From Actinomadura chibensis NBRC 106107 (GTDB taxonomy: Bacteria; Actinomycetota; Actinomycetes; Streptosporangiales; Streptosporangiaceae): a stretch of DNA of 64,000 nucleotides. Within the stretch, counting starts at the first letter, position 1; every line of letters starts with the position of its first letter. Both the position numbers and the translations under genes were made by a program. The stretch covers positions 1 to 64,000 of the forward strand of contig NZ_BCQP01000037.1 of assembly GCF_001552135.1 (NCBI RefSeq), given 5' to 3'. Shown one piece after another: positions 63,370 through 64,000 of this stretch. The notes under the pieces were generated by a model. The model made no database searches. It was not told where the DNA came from and worked only from the letters and a program-made list of their open reading frames with translations.

Positions 63370-64000
63370 ATGCCTGAGACTGACGACGCCCCCATCTCCG
63401 AAGCAGATCACCGAGGGCTGTACTTTCCGAACGGCGGAGCGCTGCGTATCCGAAACCTTCAGCTCTCCCTCACAGAAGATGGGCGCTTGGACAGCAGCGT
63501 CCAAGTAGAGGTGCGCACGGACGCATGGCACCACTGGTTGGCAGCCGGACGAGACGCTTCTGCGGAGGCCACCTCGGCACGAAAGACGCTGGTCGCAATC
63601 CCTTCTGAGGACGAGCCCTCTTTTAGCGCTGCGCTCGAACAAGAGTTCCGCGCGTCAATGATCGCCCTATCGGCAGTCGCCTTTGCCCTGGACGGCTTCT
63701 ATGCCTCCGTCGTGGAGCATGCATCCGGGACCAAGGTGAAGTCGTCATCGCGCCCAGCCAGCATCTGCGAGACTCTCAAGAGAGCATTCGTCCTCAAGCC
63801 TGACCAGCAGAAGAGGGCCCGGAACGGACTTGATCAAATTTTTCGCTTCCGGGACCAGGCCGTGCATCAACCAGCCAGGTTCGTTGAGCCAGCCCGGCAT
63901 CCCATCGGACTCGCTATGGAACCGCGCTTCGTGATGTTCAGTGTTGAAAACGCCCAGACTGCACTCAAGTTCGCCGAGGACCTTATCTCACTCTGCCTCA
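63370..64000 (+). CDS. Uncharacterised protein, 3' end beyond the window; probable acquired gene
   Basis: ATG 63370 with GGAG about 9 nt upstream opens a frame that reaches the window end without a stop (at least 210 codons). The product starts MPETDDAPISEADHRGLYFP and is soluble and mixed alpha/beta, with a helical second half (FRASMIALSAVAFALDGFYASV, then LDQIFRFRDQAVHQPARF). This faintly recalls proteins of defence or element cargo, but no family is certain. Codon use is far less GC-biased than elsewhere: 11 of the 30 codons after the start end in A or T. It lies right behind a tRNA gene, a classic integration site, so a genomic island boundary is likely. Confidence 0.8.
   Translation, partial: MPETDDAPISEADHRGLYFPNGGALRIRNLQLSLTEDGRLDSSVQVEVRTDAWHHWLAAGRDASAEATSARKTLVAIPSEDEPSFSAALEQEFRASMIALSAVAFALDGFYASVVEHASGTKVKSSSRPASICETLKRAFVLKPDQQKRARNGLDQIFRFRDQAVHQPARFVEPARHPIGLAMEPRFVMFSVENAQTALKFAEDLISLCL

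Overview
The window is very GC-rich, uses GTG/TTG starts freely and packs genes into overlapping operons. Gene content (bldG, a wblA/whiB4-type WhiB gene, actinobacterial tad genes, a marP-like protease, two Get3/ArsA-like ATPases and ponA2) marks it as an actinomycete chromosome. A morphologically complex genus of Streptosporangiales such as Actinomadura is my best guess, but the genus cannot be proven from the sequence.

Layout. 1-2064: a 5'-truncated two-domain terpene synthase with an internal glycine/proline repeat. 2069-3796: minisatellites and two small unknown genes, each with a LexA/SOS-box-like operator. 3845-8946: TauE/SafE permease, ABC ATPase, conserved hypothetical, RDD and DUF2752 membrane proteins, PP2C phosphatase. 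8983-10865: response regulator and GAF histidine kinase. 11092-17767: an overlapping run of SDR, MFS and QueA-like genes, then serB and a FUSC protein. 17800-23545: SixA-like phosphatase, a 39-residue membrane protein, H+-pyrophosphatase, anti-sigma factor and bldG. 23795-26113: MrfA-type helicase. 27090-35236: LapA-like gene and a minus-strand tad (Flp pilus) cluster. 35858-35974: a 6C-type small RNA. 36708-44007: pentapeptide protein, degenerate Fic-like protein, acs, nhaA, holin-like, epoxide hydrolase-like, DUF309. 44020-57646: MarP-like protease, NUDIX, nth, SDR and CMD genes, TetR, crp, MBL, NUDIX, RidA, DUF4177, HxlR and quinone oxidoreductase, SPFH, two Get3-like ATPases. 58041-63110: wblA-type gene, bifunctional PBP, YqeY, metallophosphatase, methyltransferase. 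63186-64000: tRNA-Pro(CGG), its terminator, and the start of a gene with AT-richer codons that runs off the window.

From about 23.8 kb to 62.5 kb the gene order recalls, from memory, M. tuberculosis Rv3649-Rv3683 and the S. coelicolor hppA-bldG-helicase to crp-wblA-PBP region. It is an ancient core block for regulation, pili, redox and acid stress, and the cell wall. Lineage-specific insertions sit inside it: the pentapeptide gene, SDR/CMD/TetR, HxlR/quinone oxidoreductase and SPFH.

The non-genic space is unusual. At least eight tandem-repeat arrays (periods 13, 15, 18, about 21, 34, about 42 and 65/131 bp) fill most gaps over 300 bases. Several palindromes look like operators. No transposase, CRISPR array or complete biosynthetic cluster is visible. 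The most promising items for follow-up are the two SOS-box genes, the 6C RNA with a hairpin-rich region beside it, the altered terpene synthase and the tRNA-Pro junction.
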